From an uncultured Pseudophaeobacter sp. (GTDB taxonomy: Bacteria; Pseudomonadota; Alphaproteobacteria; Rhodobacterales; Rhodobacteraceae), in the NCBI GenBank assembly GCA_905479575.1, contig CAJQNB010000017.1:124001-188000 (forward strand): 64,000 nucleotides of DNA, in the 5' to 3' direction. The first letter of the stretch is position 1. Every line of letters starts with the position of its first letter. Below, one piece after another: positions 1-8,873 of this stretch. Below the pieces are notes generated by a model. The model did no database searches, had not been told where the DNA came from, and saw nothing but the letters and a program-made list of their open reading frames with translations. The position numbers and the translations under genes are program-made.

Positions 1-2
1 CC

Positions 3-269
3 AGCCACGAGACCGTCACCAGCTTTCAGGTGACCCCCGTGGTGGCATTGCTGCATGAGCCCTTTGATATTCGCCCCGAAGCCGGGGAAGTGGCCGAGGT
101 CTTTTCCGTGCCACTCAGCCATGTGCTGGACCCGCACAATTATATCGTGACCTCACGCAGTTGGCGGGGCACCCGGCGGCACTATTACACGGTGCCCTTT
201 GGCCCCTATTATATCTGGGGCGCCACGGCGCGGATGCTGCGCAATCTTGCCGGGGTACTGCAGAAATGA
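3..269 (+). CDS. NUDIX CoA pyrophosphatase, C-terminal part (5' end outside window)
   Basis: The frame is open from the window edge and gives 88 residues ending at TGA 267-269. The visible part contains the C-terminal signature of the NudL/CoA pyrophosphatase group: a FxVTPVV strand, a long acidic stretch ending in EVAEVFSVPL, and a closing IWGATARML. The NUDIX box itself lies upstream of the window. Known members hydrolyse CoA or its derivatives to phosphopantetheine and 3',5'-ADP. The stop overlaps the start of cca (ATGA), so the two genes are probably translationally coupled. The family call rests on the C-terminal signature only. Confidence 0.8.
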   Translation, partial: SHETVTSFQVTPVVALLHEPFDIRPEAGEVAEVFSVPLSHVLDPHNYIVTSRSWRGTRRHYYTVPFGPYYIWGATARMLRNLAGVLQK

Positions 270-1435
270 CCCTATTGGCGGGGCAGCCTTGGCTGACGGA
301 TCCAGCAACCCAAGCTGTTTGTGCGGCTTTGACCGCAGAGGGGACCGAACGGGGGGCGGCGGCGTTATTTGTTGGTGGCTGTGTGCGCAATGCCCTGATG
401 GGCGTGCCGGTTTCCGACATTGATATTGCCACCGATGCCACCCCAGATGAGGTCGTGGCCCTGGCCAAAGCCGCAGGAATCAAGGCGATTCCAACCGGGA
501 TTGACCATGGCACGGTGACGCTGGTGCAAAACCAGATCCCCCACGAGGTGACGACGTTTCGCAAAGATGTTGCAACGGATGGCCGTCGCGCTGTGGTGGC
601 CTTTTCCAAAGAGATCGCCGAGGATGCCGCGCGCCGCGATTTCACCATGAATGCCATCTATGCGCGCCCCGATGGCACAGTTGTCGATCCCCTGGGGGGT
701 ATGGCAGACCTGAAAGCGCGCCGGGTGCGGTTTATTGGTACCGCTGAACACCGCATTCGCGAAGACTACCTGCGCACCCTGCGCTATTTCAGGTTCCACG
801 CCTGGTATGGCGACACCCAAGCCGGGTTTGACCCGGAAGCTCTGGCCGCGATTGCTGCCAATCTTGAGGGGTTGTCGCAGCTATCGCTGGAACGTGTCAC
901 GGCTGAGCTGTTGAAACTTCTCGGTGCGCCCGACCCAGCCCCGGCGATTGCAGTGATGCGCCAAATTGGTGTGTTGGGGCAAATTCTTCCGGGCGCAGAT
1001 GACCGGGCGCTGGCACCGCTCATTCATTTGGAGGCCGGTGCACAGGTTGATCCGGTGCGGCGCCTGGCAGCGCTGGGCGGCGCTGAGATGCAGGGGCATT
1101 TGCGATTGAGCAAGGCAGAGGCCCGCCAGCTGGTGCAGCTGCGCGATGCCGTCAGCGCCTCTGCCACGGCGACCGAGCTGAGCTACCGGCTGGGGCGGGA
1201 TCTGGCCCACAGTGCCTGCCTGTTGCGGGCGGCGCTGTTGGAACAGCCCATTTCACCCGAATTAGAGACTGATTTGGCGCGTGGCACCGAAGCGATCTTT
1301 CCGATTGTAGCGGCTGATCTGATGCCTGATCTTTCGGGTGCGGCGCTGGGCGCGGCATTGAAACAGCTCGAGCAAGCCTGGATCGCGTCGGGCTTTGCTT
1401 TGGACCGTGCAGAGCTGCTGCAACAGTTGAAATAA
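266..1435 (+). CDS. cca: CCA-adding enzyme / tRNA nucleotidyltransferase
   Basis: This 389-residue protein belongs to the class II polymerase-beta superfamily that adds or repairs the tRNA 3' CCA end. Residues 37-42 (GGCVRN) match the GGxVR nucleotide-binding loop, and D51-x-D53 supplies the metal-binding carboxylates. The RRDFTMNA motif follows near residue 123, then an arginine-rich helical region binding the tRNA and the incoming base. I chose ATG 266 rather than an in-frame start about 35 codons upstream, because 266 overlaps the previous stop as ATGA and the extra N-terminus would sit on the other gene. The C-terminal half is helical and weakly conserved, as usual. It could also act as a poly(A) polymerase I-like enzyme, but the motif spacing favours Cca. 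Confidence 0.9.
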   Translation: MTLLAGQPWLTDPATQAVCAALTAEGTERGAAALFVGGCVRNALMGVPVSDIDIATDATPDEVVALAKAAGIKAIPTGIDHGTVTLVQNQIPHEVTTFRKDVATDGRRAVVAFSKEIAEDAARRDFTMNAIYARPDGTVVDPLGGMADLKARRVRFIGTAEHRIREDYLRTLRYFRFHAWYGDTQAGFDPEALAAIAANLEGLSQLSLERVTAELLKLLGAPDPAPAIAVMRQIGVLGQILPGADDRALAPLIHLEAGAQVDPVRRLAALGGAEMQGHLRLSKAEARQLVQLRDAVSASATATELSYRLGRDLAHSACLLRAALLEQPISPELETDLARGTEAIFPIVAADLMPDLSGAALGAALKQLEQAWIASGFALDRAELLQQLK

Positions 1436-1488
1436 CGCCACAGACACCGGGCTTTGCGATGCAGGCCAAAATCTGAGGGTGACAGGTG

Positions 1489-1603
1489 ATGGAATTTATG
1501 ACTATTTCTGCCTTAGCCAAAACAATCATGCCGGGAGGAATGCGAATGTACTACGGGATCTGGTTTAGCTAACGCCGTACCACCCGTTTGAAGGGGGGCA
1601 CGG
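1489..1603 (+). promoter_or_regulatory. Candidate leader peptide and hairpin ahead of the ABC exporter pair
   Basis: The 229-base gap between cca and the first ABC gene holds no ordinary gene. It does contain a short frame ending at TAA 1570-1572. A good ribosome binding site (GGGAGG, 1533-1538) sits 7 bases before ATG 1546, giving the octapeptide MYYGIWFS, in which four of eight residues are aromatic. An in-frame ATG at 1489 would extend it to 27 residues. Two bases after the stop, 1575-1603 folds into an imperfect hairpin (CCGT/ACGG outer stem, CCACCC/GGGGGG inner stem, two mismatches). Such an arrangement recalls translational or transcriptional attenuators. Translation and function are unproven. 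Confidence 0.35.
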
Positions 1604-1664
1604 TCACGCCTCTTGTCTGCATTTTTGCATTCCCTATTTGCTCAAGTAACTGGAGCACACTGTC

Positions 1665-3503
1665 ATGTTTCGTTTTTTTGAAAACCTTATCGACCCCTAT
1701 TGCGACTATCCGGAAACGGATCAACCGCCGACCCGGCTTTGGCCCTTTCTGAAGGCCTATTCGCAGCCGTTCAAAGCTGTGTTCATCCTGACCGCCTGCA
1801 TGTCGGTGGTGGTGGCCGCAATCGAAATTGGTCTGATCTACTACATGGGGCGGGTGGTTGATCTGCTGTCCAACCCACCAGAGCAGGTCTGGCAGAGCTA
1901 TGGCACCGAGCTCATCCTGGTGGCGCTGTTCATCCTGGTGTTGCGCCCGTTGCTGCAGCTGGCGGATGTCTTGCTGCTCAACAACGCCATTTTGCCGAAC
2001 TTTGGCACCTTGATCCGTTGGCGGGCCCATAAACATGTGCTGCGCCAGTCGGTGTCCTGGTTTGAGAATGATTTTGCCGGCCGGATTGCCAACCGCATCA
2101 TGCAAACGCCGCCTGCAGCGGGCGAGGTGGTGTTTCAGGTCTTTGACGCGATTACCTTTTCGCTGGCCTATCTGGTGGGCGCGGCAATCATGCTGACGGT
2201 GGCAGACCCGCGACTGATGCTACCGTTGCTGATCTGGTTTGTGCTTTATGGGGTTCTGGTGCGCTGGACGATTCAGCGGGTGGGACCGGCCAGCCAGGCG
2301 GCCTCGGATGCGCGGTCCACCGTGACCGGCCGGGTGGTGGACAGCTATTCGAATATCCATTCGGTCAAGATGTTCGCCCATGATGACCGGGAACTTTCCT
2401 ATGCCAAAGACGCGATTGAAAAGACCCGCGAGACCTTTCAGCAGGAAATGCGCATCTTCACCGTGATGGACGGGGTTCTGGTGGGCTTGAACGGGTTGCT
2501 GATTGTTGGGGTTGTCGGCTGGGCGCTGCATCTGTGGATGATCGGGTCTGCCTCTGCCGGAGTGGTGGCGGCTGCAACGGCGCTGACCCTGCGGCTGAAC
2601 GCCATGACCGGCTGGATCATGTGGGCGCTGACTTCGTTCTTTCGGCAGCTTGGTGTGGTGGCCGAGGGCATGGAGACAATCGCCCAGCCCATTGATCTGG
2701 TGGATGTCACCAATGCCGTACCCCTGCGTCTGAGCCAGGGCGAGGTGGTGCTAAAAGATCTGTCGCATCACTATGGTCGCGAGGCTGGCGGGTTGGATCA
2801 GTTGAACCTGACCATCAAGCCGGGTGAAAAAATTGGTCTGGTGGGGCGCTCGGGGGCTGGCAAATCGACCTTGGTCAAACTGCTGTTGCGGTTTTACGAT
2901 CCGGATGCAGGGCAGATCCTGATTGATGGTCAGGATATCGCCTGCATCACCCAGGACAGTCTGCGCAGCAATATCGGTATGGTTCAGCAAGACAGCGCCC
3001 TGTTGCATCGCTCGGTGCGCGATAACCTGCTCTATGGGCGACCGGATGCCAGCGAGGAGCAGATCCTGTCAGCAGCCAAACAGGCGCAGGCACATGAGTT
3101 TATTCTGGATCTGGAGGACCCGCAGGGGCGGCGTGGCTATGAGGCCCATGTGGGCGAGCGCGGCGTCAAGCTTTCTGGTGGCCAGCGTCAACGGATCACT
3201 CTGGCGCGGGTGATCCTGAAGAATGCGCCAATACTGCTGCTGGATGAGGCCACCTCGGCGCTGGATTCCGAGGTCGAAGCCGCCATTCAGGAGACTCTTT
3301 ATGGGATGATGGAGGGCAAGACGGTGATTGCCATTGCACATCGGCTGTCCACCATCGCACAGATGGACCGCATTCTGGTACTGGATGACGGGAAGATCGC
3401 AGAGCAAGGTTGCCACGAGGAGCTGTTGCAGGCTCAAGGGCTTTATGCCCAGTTCTGGGCGCGTCAGTCCGGCGGATTTTTGAATATCGAGGCAGCTGAA
3501 TGA
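1665..3503 (+). CDS. ABC exporter half-transporter (membrane domain + ATPase), first of a pair
   Basis: This 612-residue protein has about six membrane helices in residues 20-330, then an ATP-binding domain. The ATPase contains Walker A G394-S401 (GRSGAGKS), the LSGGQ signature at 503-507 and Walker B ending in D527-E528, followed by an IAHRLST switch. All catalytic elements look intact. The layout is that of MsbA/multidrug-type exporters in the inner membrane. Its stop overlaps the start of the next gene (ATGA), and the two products resemble each other along their whole length, so a heterodimer is likely. The substrate cannot be read from the sequence. A possible aromatic leader peptide precedes the gene. 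Confidence 0.9.
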   Translation: MFRFFENLIDPYCDYPETDQPPTRLWPFLKAYSQPFKAVFILTACMSVVVAAIEIGLIYYMGRVVDLLSNPPEQVWQSYGTELILVALFILVLRPLLQLADVLLLNNAILPNFGTLIRWRAHKHVLRQSVSWFENDFAGRIANRIMQTPPAAGEVVFQVFDAITFSLAYLVGAAIMLTVADPRLMLPLLIWFVLYGVLVRWTIQRVGPASQAASDARSTVTGRVVDSYSNIHSVKMFAHDDRELSYAKDAIEKTRETFQQEMRIFTVMDGVLVGLNGLLIVGVVGWALHLWMIGSASAGVVAAATALTLRLNAMTGWIMWALTSFFRQLGVVAEGMETIAQPIDLVDVTNAVPLRLSQGEVVLKDLSHHYGREAGGLDQLNLTIKPGEKIGLVGRSGAGKSTLVKLLLRFYDPDAGQILIDGQDIACITQDSLRSNIGMVQQDSALLHRSVRDNLLYGRPDASEEQILSAAKQAQAHEFILDLEDPQGRRGYEAHVGERGVKLSGGQRQRITLARVILKNAPILLLDEATSALDSEVEAAIQETLYGMMEGKTVIAIAHRLSTIAQMDRILVLDDGKIAEQGCHEELLQAQGLYAQFWARQSGGFLNIEAAE

Positions 3504-5347
3504 AACTAGGCAATCTGATCGACGCCTTCCAACCGGCCAAGGGACCACCGCCACAACAACTGGGGGGGTTCCTGCGCTGGGTGCTGGCCGGAGCCTGGCC
3601 GATGCTTTTTCTGGCGGCGGCGATTTCGGCCGTTGCCGGCGCCATGGAGGCGGGGACCGCTTTTTTCCTTGGGCTGGTGATCGACACCGCCCTGGCCAGC
3701 GGGCCGGATGCGTTTTTCACCAGTGGCAATATCCTGGTGATCCTGGGGGCGCTGGGCTTTTTCATGCTGGTGCGGCCAGTGCTTTTTGGGCTTTCTGCGG
3801 CGTCTAATGCCATCATTGTACAGCCGAATGTGAACCCGCTGGTGTTGTCGCGGCTTAACCGCTGGACGTTGGGCCAGTCGGTGCGGTTCTTTGACGATGA
3901 TTTTGCGGGACGTATTGCGCAAAAGCAGATGCAAACGGCCTCGGCGGTGACCTCGGTTGCGACCGAGATGATCAATGTGGTGGCCTTTGCCCTGGCTTCA
4001 TTGCTGGGCTCGCTGGCGCTGCTTGGGGCGATTGATAGCCGCATCACCCTGTTGTTTTTGGTCTGGCTGGTGGGGTATTTTGCCCTGATCCGCTGGTTCC
4101 TGCCGCGGGTGCGCCAACGGTCGGGCAAACGCGCAGGGGCGCGGGCGATGGTGTCCGGGCAGGTGGTGGACAGCATCACCAACATCAAGACGGTAAAGCT
4201 GTTCGCCCATGCCACCCATGAGGAACGCAGCGCCCAGGATGCGATGGCGAAATTCCGCGATACCGCACTGGACTTTGGCTATCTAGCCGCCAGTTTCCGG
4301 TTTTGCCTGATGACCCTTGCGGGGCTTTTGCCGGTGCTTTTGATCGGCGCGACCCTGCTGTTGTGGCGCAACGGTATGGCCAGCGAGGGCGATATTGTCG
4401 CCGCCGGAGCTGTCTCGATCCGTATCGCCCAGATGACCGGCTGGGTCAGTTTCACCCTGATGGCGATCTACTCGAATGTGGGGGAGATCGAAAACGGCAT
4501 GAAGACCCTATCCCGCCCTGATCGGGTCGAAGATATCGAAACTGCAAAGCCGTTGCTGGTCAGCGAAGGGGCGATCAGCTTTGATGATGTTGCCTTTGCC
4601 TATGGCCGCGATATGGGCGGCATCCGCAATATCTCGCTCGCGATCAAACCGGGTGAAAAACTGGGCATTGTTGGCGCCTCGGGGGCGGGGAAGTCTACCC
4701 TCGTGTCGCTGCTGTTGCGGCTCTATGACGGGGAAGGTGGCAAGATTCTGATCGACGGGCAGGATATTGCCGGGGTGACGCAGGATTCCCTGCGCGGCCA
4801 GATTGGCATGGTCACTCAGGAAACCGCGATGTTCAATCGTTCGGCGCGGGATAACATCCTGTATGGTCGGCCCGATGCCAGCGAGGCAGAACTGATCGCA
4901 GCGGCAAAACAGGCTGAGGCACATGAGTTTATTCTCGATCTCGAAGACGGGCAGGGACGTCAGGGTTATGATGCCTTTCTTGGCGAACGGGGGGTCAAAC
5001 TGTCAGGCGGGCAGCGGCAGCGGATTGCTCTGGCGCGGGCGATTCTGAAGGACGCTCCGATTCTGATCATGGATGAGGCCACCTCTGCGCTGGATTCCGA
5101 GGTCGAGGCGCTGATCCAGGCCGCATTGGAACGGGTGATGCAGGGCAAGACGGTGCTGGCTATTGCGCATCGCCTGTCTACGCTGAGCGAAATGGACCGG
5201 ATCATCGTGATGGAGCAGGGGCAGATTGCCGAGATTGGCAGCCATAGGGAATTGCTGGATTTGGGCGGGCTCTATGCCCAGTTTTGGGCGCGCCAGTCGG
5301 GTGGGTTTATCTGCACCGATGCCGAGGACAGCGCCGCCGCCGAGTGA
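3500..5347 (+). CDS. ABC exporter half-transporter, second of a pair
   Basis: This is a 615-residue paralogue of the preceding gene: an N-terminal six-helix membrane domain and a C-terminal ATPase. Walker A is G392-S399 (GASGAGKS), the signature LSGGQ is at 501-505, and a canonical ILIMDEATSALD Walker B follows. Both partners of the presumed heterodimer keep the catalytic glutamate, so neither site looks degenerate, unlike many heterodimeric exporters with one dead site. Translation is coupled to the first gene by the ATGA overlap at 3500-3503. A strong terminator follows at 5376-5418, which closes a two-gene operon. Drug, lipid or peptide export are all possible. Confidence 0.9.
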   Translation: MKLGNLIDAFQPAKGPPPQQLGGFLRWVLAGAWPMLFLAAAISAVAGAMEAGTAFFLGLVIDTALASGPDAFFTSGNILVILGALGFFMLVRPVLFGLSAASNAIIVQPNVNPLVLSRLNRWTLGQSVRFFDDDFAGRIAQKQMQTASAVTSVATEMINVVAFALASLLGSLALLGAIDSRITLLFLVWLVGYFALIRWFLPRVRQRSGKRAGARAMVSGQVVDSITNIKTVKLFAHATHEERSAQDAMAKFRDTALDFGYLAASFRFCLMTLAGLLPVLLIGATLLLWRNGMASEGDIVAAGAVSIRIAQMTGWVSFTLMAIYSNVGEIENGMKTLSRPDRVEDIETAKPLLVSEGAISFDDVAFAYGRDMGGIRNISLAIKPGEKLGIVGASGAGKSTLVSLLLRLYDGEGGKILIDGQDIAGVTQDSLRGQIGMVTQETAMFNRSARDNILYGRPDASEAELIAAAKQAEAHEFILDLEDGQGRQGYDAFLGERGVKLSGGQRQRIALARAILKDAPILIMDEATSALDSEVEALIQAALERVMQGKTVLAIAHRLSTLSEMDRIIVMEQGQIAEIGSHRELLDLGGLYAQFWARQSGGFICTDAEDSAAAE

Positions 5348-5375
5348 TTTTGCCAAAACCGCGGCCTGCACGCAT

Positions 5376-5418
5376 AAAACCCGGCTTTCTCTGCGTTTGT
5401 CGGGTTTTGTCCTTTTTT
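5376..5418 (+). terminator. Rho-independent terminator after the ABC exporter operon
   Basis: AAAACCCG (5376-5383) pairs with CGGGTTTT (5401-5408) across a 17-base loop and is followed by a TCCTTTTTT tail. It lies 28 bases after the second ABC gene and about 30 bases before the next start. Confidence 0.75.
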
Positions 5419-5447
5419 CATTAGGCCGCAGTCGCTATCTAGCCTGA

Positions 5448-6695
5448 ATGACAGATGTAGCCAGAACCACAGCAACCATCCTTCGACTCGGCCACCAAGG
5501 TGACGGAGTCGCCCATGGCCCGCTTTTTGCCCCCCGCACCCTGCCAGACGAGCAGGTGAGCGGCGTGCAAGAGGGGTCACAATTGACCGATATCCGTATC
5601 GAGACCCCGTCCGAGCACCGTATTCAGGCGCCCTGCCGCCACTACAAATCCTGCGGTGGCTGCCAGCTGCAGCACGCCAGCGATGGGTTTGTTGCCGATT
5701 GGAAGCTGGGAATTGTGGAAAAAGCACTGGCGGCCCAGGGGGTGGAGACAACATTGCGCCCCATCCATACCTCGCCCGCGCAGACGCGACGCCGCGCTAC
5801 TCTGGCGGTACGGCGCACCAAAAAGGGGGCCATGGCCGGGTTTCACGGGCGGGCCTCTGGGGTGATCACGCCGATCCCGGATTGCCAGTTGCTGGACCCG
5901 GATTTGATCGCTGCCATCCCCCTGGCCGAGGCCCTGGCGATGACTGGCGCCAGCCGCAAGACACCGCTTTCTGTGACGCTCACCACTTCTGAAACCGGGC
6001 TGGACGTATTGGTGCGGGATGGCAAACCATTGGACAGCACCCTGCGCAGCGCGCTTGCTGAACTGGCGGGGCAACACGGGGTTGCGCGTCTGACTTGGGA
6101 GGATGAGCAGGTGGCGATGGAACAACCGCCCTTGCAAGCCTTTGGCACCGCGCGGGTTTGTCCGCCGCCGGGCTCCTTTCTGCAGGCGACCCGTGACGGC
6201 GAAGCCGCGTTGCTGGCTGGCGTTCTGGAGATCACCAAAGGCGCCAAGCGCATCGTTGATTTCTTTGCGGGCTGCGGCACCTTTTCGCTGCCCCTCGCAG
6301 CCCATGCCGAAGTTTTGGCGCTGGAAAGCGAGCCCGCGATGATCGAGGCGCTGAATTTGGGCTGGCGTCAGGGCAAGGGGCTGAAAAAGCTCACCGCCGA
6401 GGTGCGGGATCTGTTCCGCAATCCGCTGCTGCCCGAAGACCTGAAACCCTTTGGCGCCTTTTTTGAGGCGGCAGTGATTGACCCGCCCCGCGCCGGGGCC
6501 GAGGCCCAGGTGGCGCAGTTGGCCGAATCGCGGATACCGGTGATCGCCTATGTTTCCTGCAACCCGGTGACCTTTGCCCGTGATGCCAAGATCCTGGTGG
6601 CAGCCGGCTATAAGCTCAACTGGGTGCAGGTTGTTGACCAGTTCAGATGGTCAGCCCATACCGAAGTTGTTGCCAGCTTTACGCTGGATGACTGA
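5448..6695 (+). CDS. rlmD: 23S rRNA (uracil-5-)-methyltransferase, RlmD/RumA-type
   Basis: This 415-residue enzyme makes 5-methyluridine in RNA using S-adenosylmethionine. An N-terminal iron-sulfur site is visible as C63, C69 and C72 (CRHYKSCGGC), with C146 as the likely fourth ligand. The SAM fold follows (VDFFAGCGTFSLPL), then a DPPRAG motif and the catalytic nucleophile C371 in YVSCNP. The four cysteines separate it from the iron-sulfur-free TrmA. RlmC, which methylates a different uridine, has the same motifs, so the exact target site is inferred. The first residues are short compared with enzymes carrying a full TRAM domain. The gene starts just after the ABC terminator and stands alone or with the next gene 39 bases downstream. 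Confidence 0.82.
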   Translation: MTDVARTTATILRLGHQGDGVAHGPLFAPRTLPDEQVSGVQEGSQLTDIRIETPSEHRIQAPCRHYKSCGGCQLQHASDGFVADWKLGIVEKALAAQGVETTLRPIHTSPAQTRRRATLAVRRTKKGAMAGFHGRASGVITPIPDCQLLDPDLIAAIPLAEALAMTGASRKTPLSVTLTTSETGLDVLVRDGKPLDSTLRSALAELAGQHGVARLTWEDEQVAMEQPPLQAFGTARVCPPPGSFLQATRDGEAALLAGVLEITKGAKRIVDFFAGCGTFSLPLAAHAEVLALESEPAMIEALNLGWRQGKGLKKLTAEVRDLFRNPLLPEDLKPFGAFFEAAVIDPPRAGAEAQVAQLAESRIPVIAYVSCNPVTFARDAKILVAAGYKLNWVQVVDQFRWSAHTEVVASFTLDD

Positions 6696-6734
6696 TGCAA
6701 TTTTCCCCTGATGAGCAGAGCCGGATAGATTCTG

Positions 6735-7550
6735 ATGACTGTGATTGATCGCCTGAACGGACTTTTGGAAGACACCCGGTTTACCCGCTTCATTATGGCG
6801 GTGATCATGGTCAATGCGGTGACTCTGGGGTTGGAAACCTCGCAAGTGGCGATGGCGCGGGCCGGTGAGCTGATCCATCTGATCGACAAGATTTGCCTGG
6901 GTGTCTTTATCGTCGAAATCCTGCTCAAGCTGATCGTGCGGCGCTTCAAATTTTTCCTGAGCGGCTGGAGCCTGTTTGATTTTGTGATTGTTGGTGTTGC
7001 CCTGATTCCAGGTGCACAGGGGTTTTCAGTGCTGCGCGCCCTGCGAATCCTGCGGGTGTTGCGGGTGATTTCTGTCGCCCCCAGCCTGCGCCGGGTGGTT
7101 GAGGGGTTTGTCACCGCGCTGCCGGGCATGGGCTCGGTCTTTCTGCTGATGGCGATCATCTTCTACATTGGCTCGGTGATGGCGACCAAACTATTTGGCG
7201 CCAGCTTTCCGCAGTGGTTCGGCACCTTGGGGCAATCGGGATATTCGCTGTTTCAGATCATGACGCTGGAAAGCTGGTCCATGGGGATCGTGCGGCCGGT
7301 GATGGAGGTCTATCCCCATGCCTGGGCGTTCTTTGTGCCCTTTATCATGGTGACAACATTTGCGGTGGTGAACCTGCTGGTTGGTCTGATTGTGAACTCG
7401 ATGCAGGATGCGCACTCAGCCGAAGAAGGGGAGCGGACAGATGCCTACCGTGACGAAGTCCTGGAACGCCTGAAGGCAATCGAGGGGCAGCTTGCGGCGG
7501 TGAAATCCGCTGAAACCGTGCCCAGCGAGCAACCAGACAGCAAGTTGTGA
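6735..7550 (+). CDS. Bacterial voltage-gated sodium channel (NavBac family)
   Basis: This 271-residue single-repeat channel subunit should form a homotetramer in the inner membrane. Helices S1-S3 lie within residues 15-95. S4 carries regularly spaced arginines (LRALRILRVLRV, about 99-110). The pore region contains TLESWS at 177-182, the NavBac selectivity filter, with E179 expected to line the sodium site. S6 ends near residue 230, followed by a soluble tail with a helical stretch (about 240-262) typical of the C-terminal four-helix coiled coil. Known relatives act in motility, pH or osmotic responses. Nothing nearby reveals the role here. Confidence 0.92.
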   Translation: MTVIDRLNGLLEDTRFTRFIMAVIMVNAVTLGLETSQVAMARAGELIHLIDKICLGVFIVEILLKLIVRRFKFFLSGWSLFDFVIVGVALIPGAQGFSVLRALRILRVLRVISVAPSLRRVVEGFVTALPGMGSVFLLMAIIFYIGSVMATKLFGASFPQWFGTLGQSGYSLFQIMTLESWSMGIVRPVMEVYPHAWAFFVPFIMVTTFAVVNLLVGLIVNSMQDAHSAEEGERTDAYRDEVLERLKAIEGQLAAVKSAETVPSEQPDSKL

Positions 7551-7615
7551 TTTTGATATTTTGCCGATTCGGAGTATGGCGCTAAAAAGACGAGCAGGCG
7601 GTACAGGAAAAACAC

Positions 7616-8140
7616 ATGGACAGACGCGCATTTGGATTAAGTGCAGTTGCCAGCCTGGCAGTGGCGGGCTGCGGCAGAAGCAATTACGTGAGCCGTTTCA
7701 AGACCTATCACGGGCCAAAGGTGACCAGCGTTGTGGTCAACAAGGGCGCCCGCAAGGTCTATTTGTTGAACGGCGAAGGCATCCTGCGGGAATATAAGAT
7801 GGACCTCGGCTTTGCGCCGCTTGGTCACAAGCAAGTCGAAGGCGATGGCAAAACCCCCGAAGGACTGTATCGCATCGACCGGCGCAACCCCAACAGCGCG
7901 TTCCATCTGTCCCTTGGTATCTCTTATCCCAACGCTGCCGATCGCGCCTATGCTCAGTCACTGGGCAAACGCCCCGGTGGTGAGATCTTTATTCACGGTG
8001 AGCCCAACAGCGAAAAAGAGCGCAAGCGTGCCGCGCGGGTGTCTGACTGGACAGCAGGCTGTATCGCAGTGCGCAACCAAGAAATCGAAGAAATCTATGC
8101 CATGGTCCGAGACGGCACACCTATCGCGTTGCGGGCATAG
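7616..8140 (+). CDS. L,D-transpeptidase (YkuD domain), predicted lipoprotein
   Basis: The 174-residue product begins with a short basic, hydrophobic N-terminus and a lipobox (LAVAGC), suggesting a lipid-anchored periplasmic protein. The YkuD domain fills the rest. The catalytic signature is intact, with H127 in FIHG and the nucleophile C149 in TAGCIAVR. Family members cross-link peptidoglycan peptides 3-3 or attach proteins to the wall. A second, unrelated-length L,D-transpeptidase gene lies about 730 bases downstream, past a minus-strand CAP-domain gene. The gene ends at a bidirectional terminator. Confidence 0.88.
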   Translation: MDRRAFGLSAVASLAVAGCGRSNYVSRFKTYHGPKVTSVVVNKGARKVYLLNGEGILREYKMDLGFAPLGHKQVEGDGKTPEGLYRIDRRNPNSAFHLSLGISYPNAADRAYAQSLGKRPGGEIFIHGEPNSEKERKRAARVSDWTAGCIAVRNQEIEEIYAMVRDGTPIALRA

Positions 8141-8166
8141 TTCCGCGCTATTCATCCAAAAAAGAA

Positions 8167-8188
8167 GGGGCCCTGGCGGCCCCTTTTT
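8167..8188. terminator. Bidirectional terminator between convergent genes
   Basis: GGGGCC (8167-8172) and GGCCCC (8178-8183) form a perfect 6-bp stem with a 5-base loop. T5 follows on the plus strand and an A-rich stretch precedes it, so it can end both the L,D-transpeptidase transcript and the convergent CAP-protein transcript. Confidence 0.8.
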
Positions 8189-8214
8189 GCTGTTCTGTTG
8201 TGGTGATCCCTGGC

Positions 8215-8706
8215 CTAGTTGGCCGTCACCAGAGTCCACCAGATCTTGCCATTGGGTTCCTGGAACCAGGAAAAGCCCATTTGGGTTGCCTTGGGGTCCA
8301 AAATGACCGCGCGGGTGCTTGCCTCTTCCATCCAGGCGGTGAGCGTCTGAAGCTCATTTTCATAGGTTTCAGAGATGTTTTCACCCAGAACTGAGCCAGT
8401 ATATCCAGTCCGCGCAACCCGGTCCAATGGGGAGGACCCATCGGAGCCAAAGTGCCAGGGTCGGTTTTGCACAGACATGTCACGCGAATGGGTTGCAGCA
8501 GCAGCATTGAGCTGCGCGTTAAGCTGTATCGCTGGTGCGGCCGCAGCCTGGCGTAGCGCATTGACCGAATCCAGCATCCGCAGCTGAACCTTGTCGGCGT
8601 TTCGGATGCGGTAAGCCTTGCCGCCGCTTCCGTTTTCAGTCGTCGGCGTGCAGGCCGCTGCCAGCGCCAGTGTGGCGGCCATCAGAAATAAAAATACACG
8701 CTTCAT
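8215..8706 (-). CDS. CAP-domain (SCP/YkwD-like) lipoprotein
   Basis: The 163-residue protein starts with a signal sequence ending in a lipobox-like LAAAC, then a CAP (cysteine-rich secretory protein/PR-1) domain. Recognisable features are the N-terminal helix LNAALRQ-like stretch, an ATHSRDM motif, a histidine in RPWHFG, a GENI motif, and the closing strands ending in WWTLVTAN. Bacterial YkwD-type proteins are envelope proteins of uncertain biochemistry. ATG 8706 is preferred over the GTG one codon upstream. It converges on one L,D-transpeptidase gene and diverges from another, so it may belong to a cell-wall function group. Confidence 0.78.
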   Translation of the reverse strand: MKRVFLFLMAATLALAAACTPTTENGSGGKAYRIRNADKVQLRMLDSVNALRQAAAAPAIQLNAQLNAAAATHSRDMSVQNRPWHFGSDGSSPLDRVARTGYTGSVLGENISETYENELQTLTAWMEEASTRAVILDPKATQMGFSWFQEPNGKIWWTLVTAN

Positions 8707-8873
8707 CACAAGTCTCGCTCTATCATTCGTCCAAGCACTTAGCCTATCAAGCAGTCGCTGCGCAAACAGGCCTGCACCAATCTGCCCGGATATTTCATGG
8801 TTTGATTTGCGACTGCGGCTTTCAGGCCATACTATGGTGGGCAGCCTGGATTATAATGAGCAGGAAATTTCAG

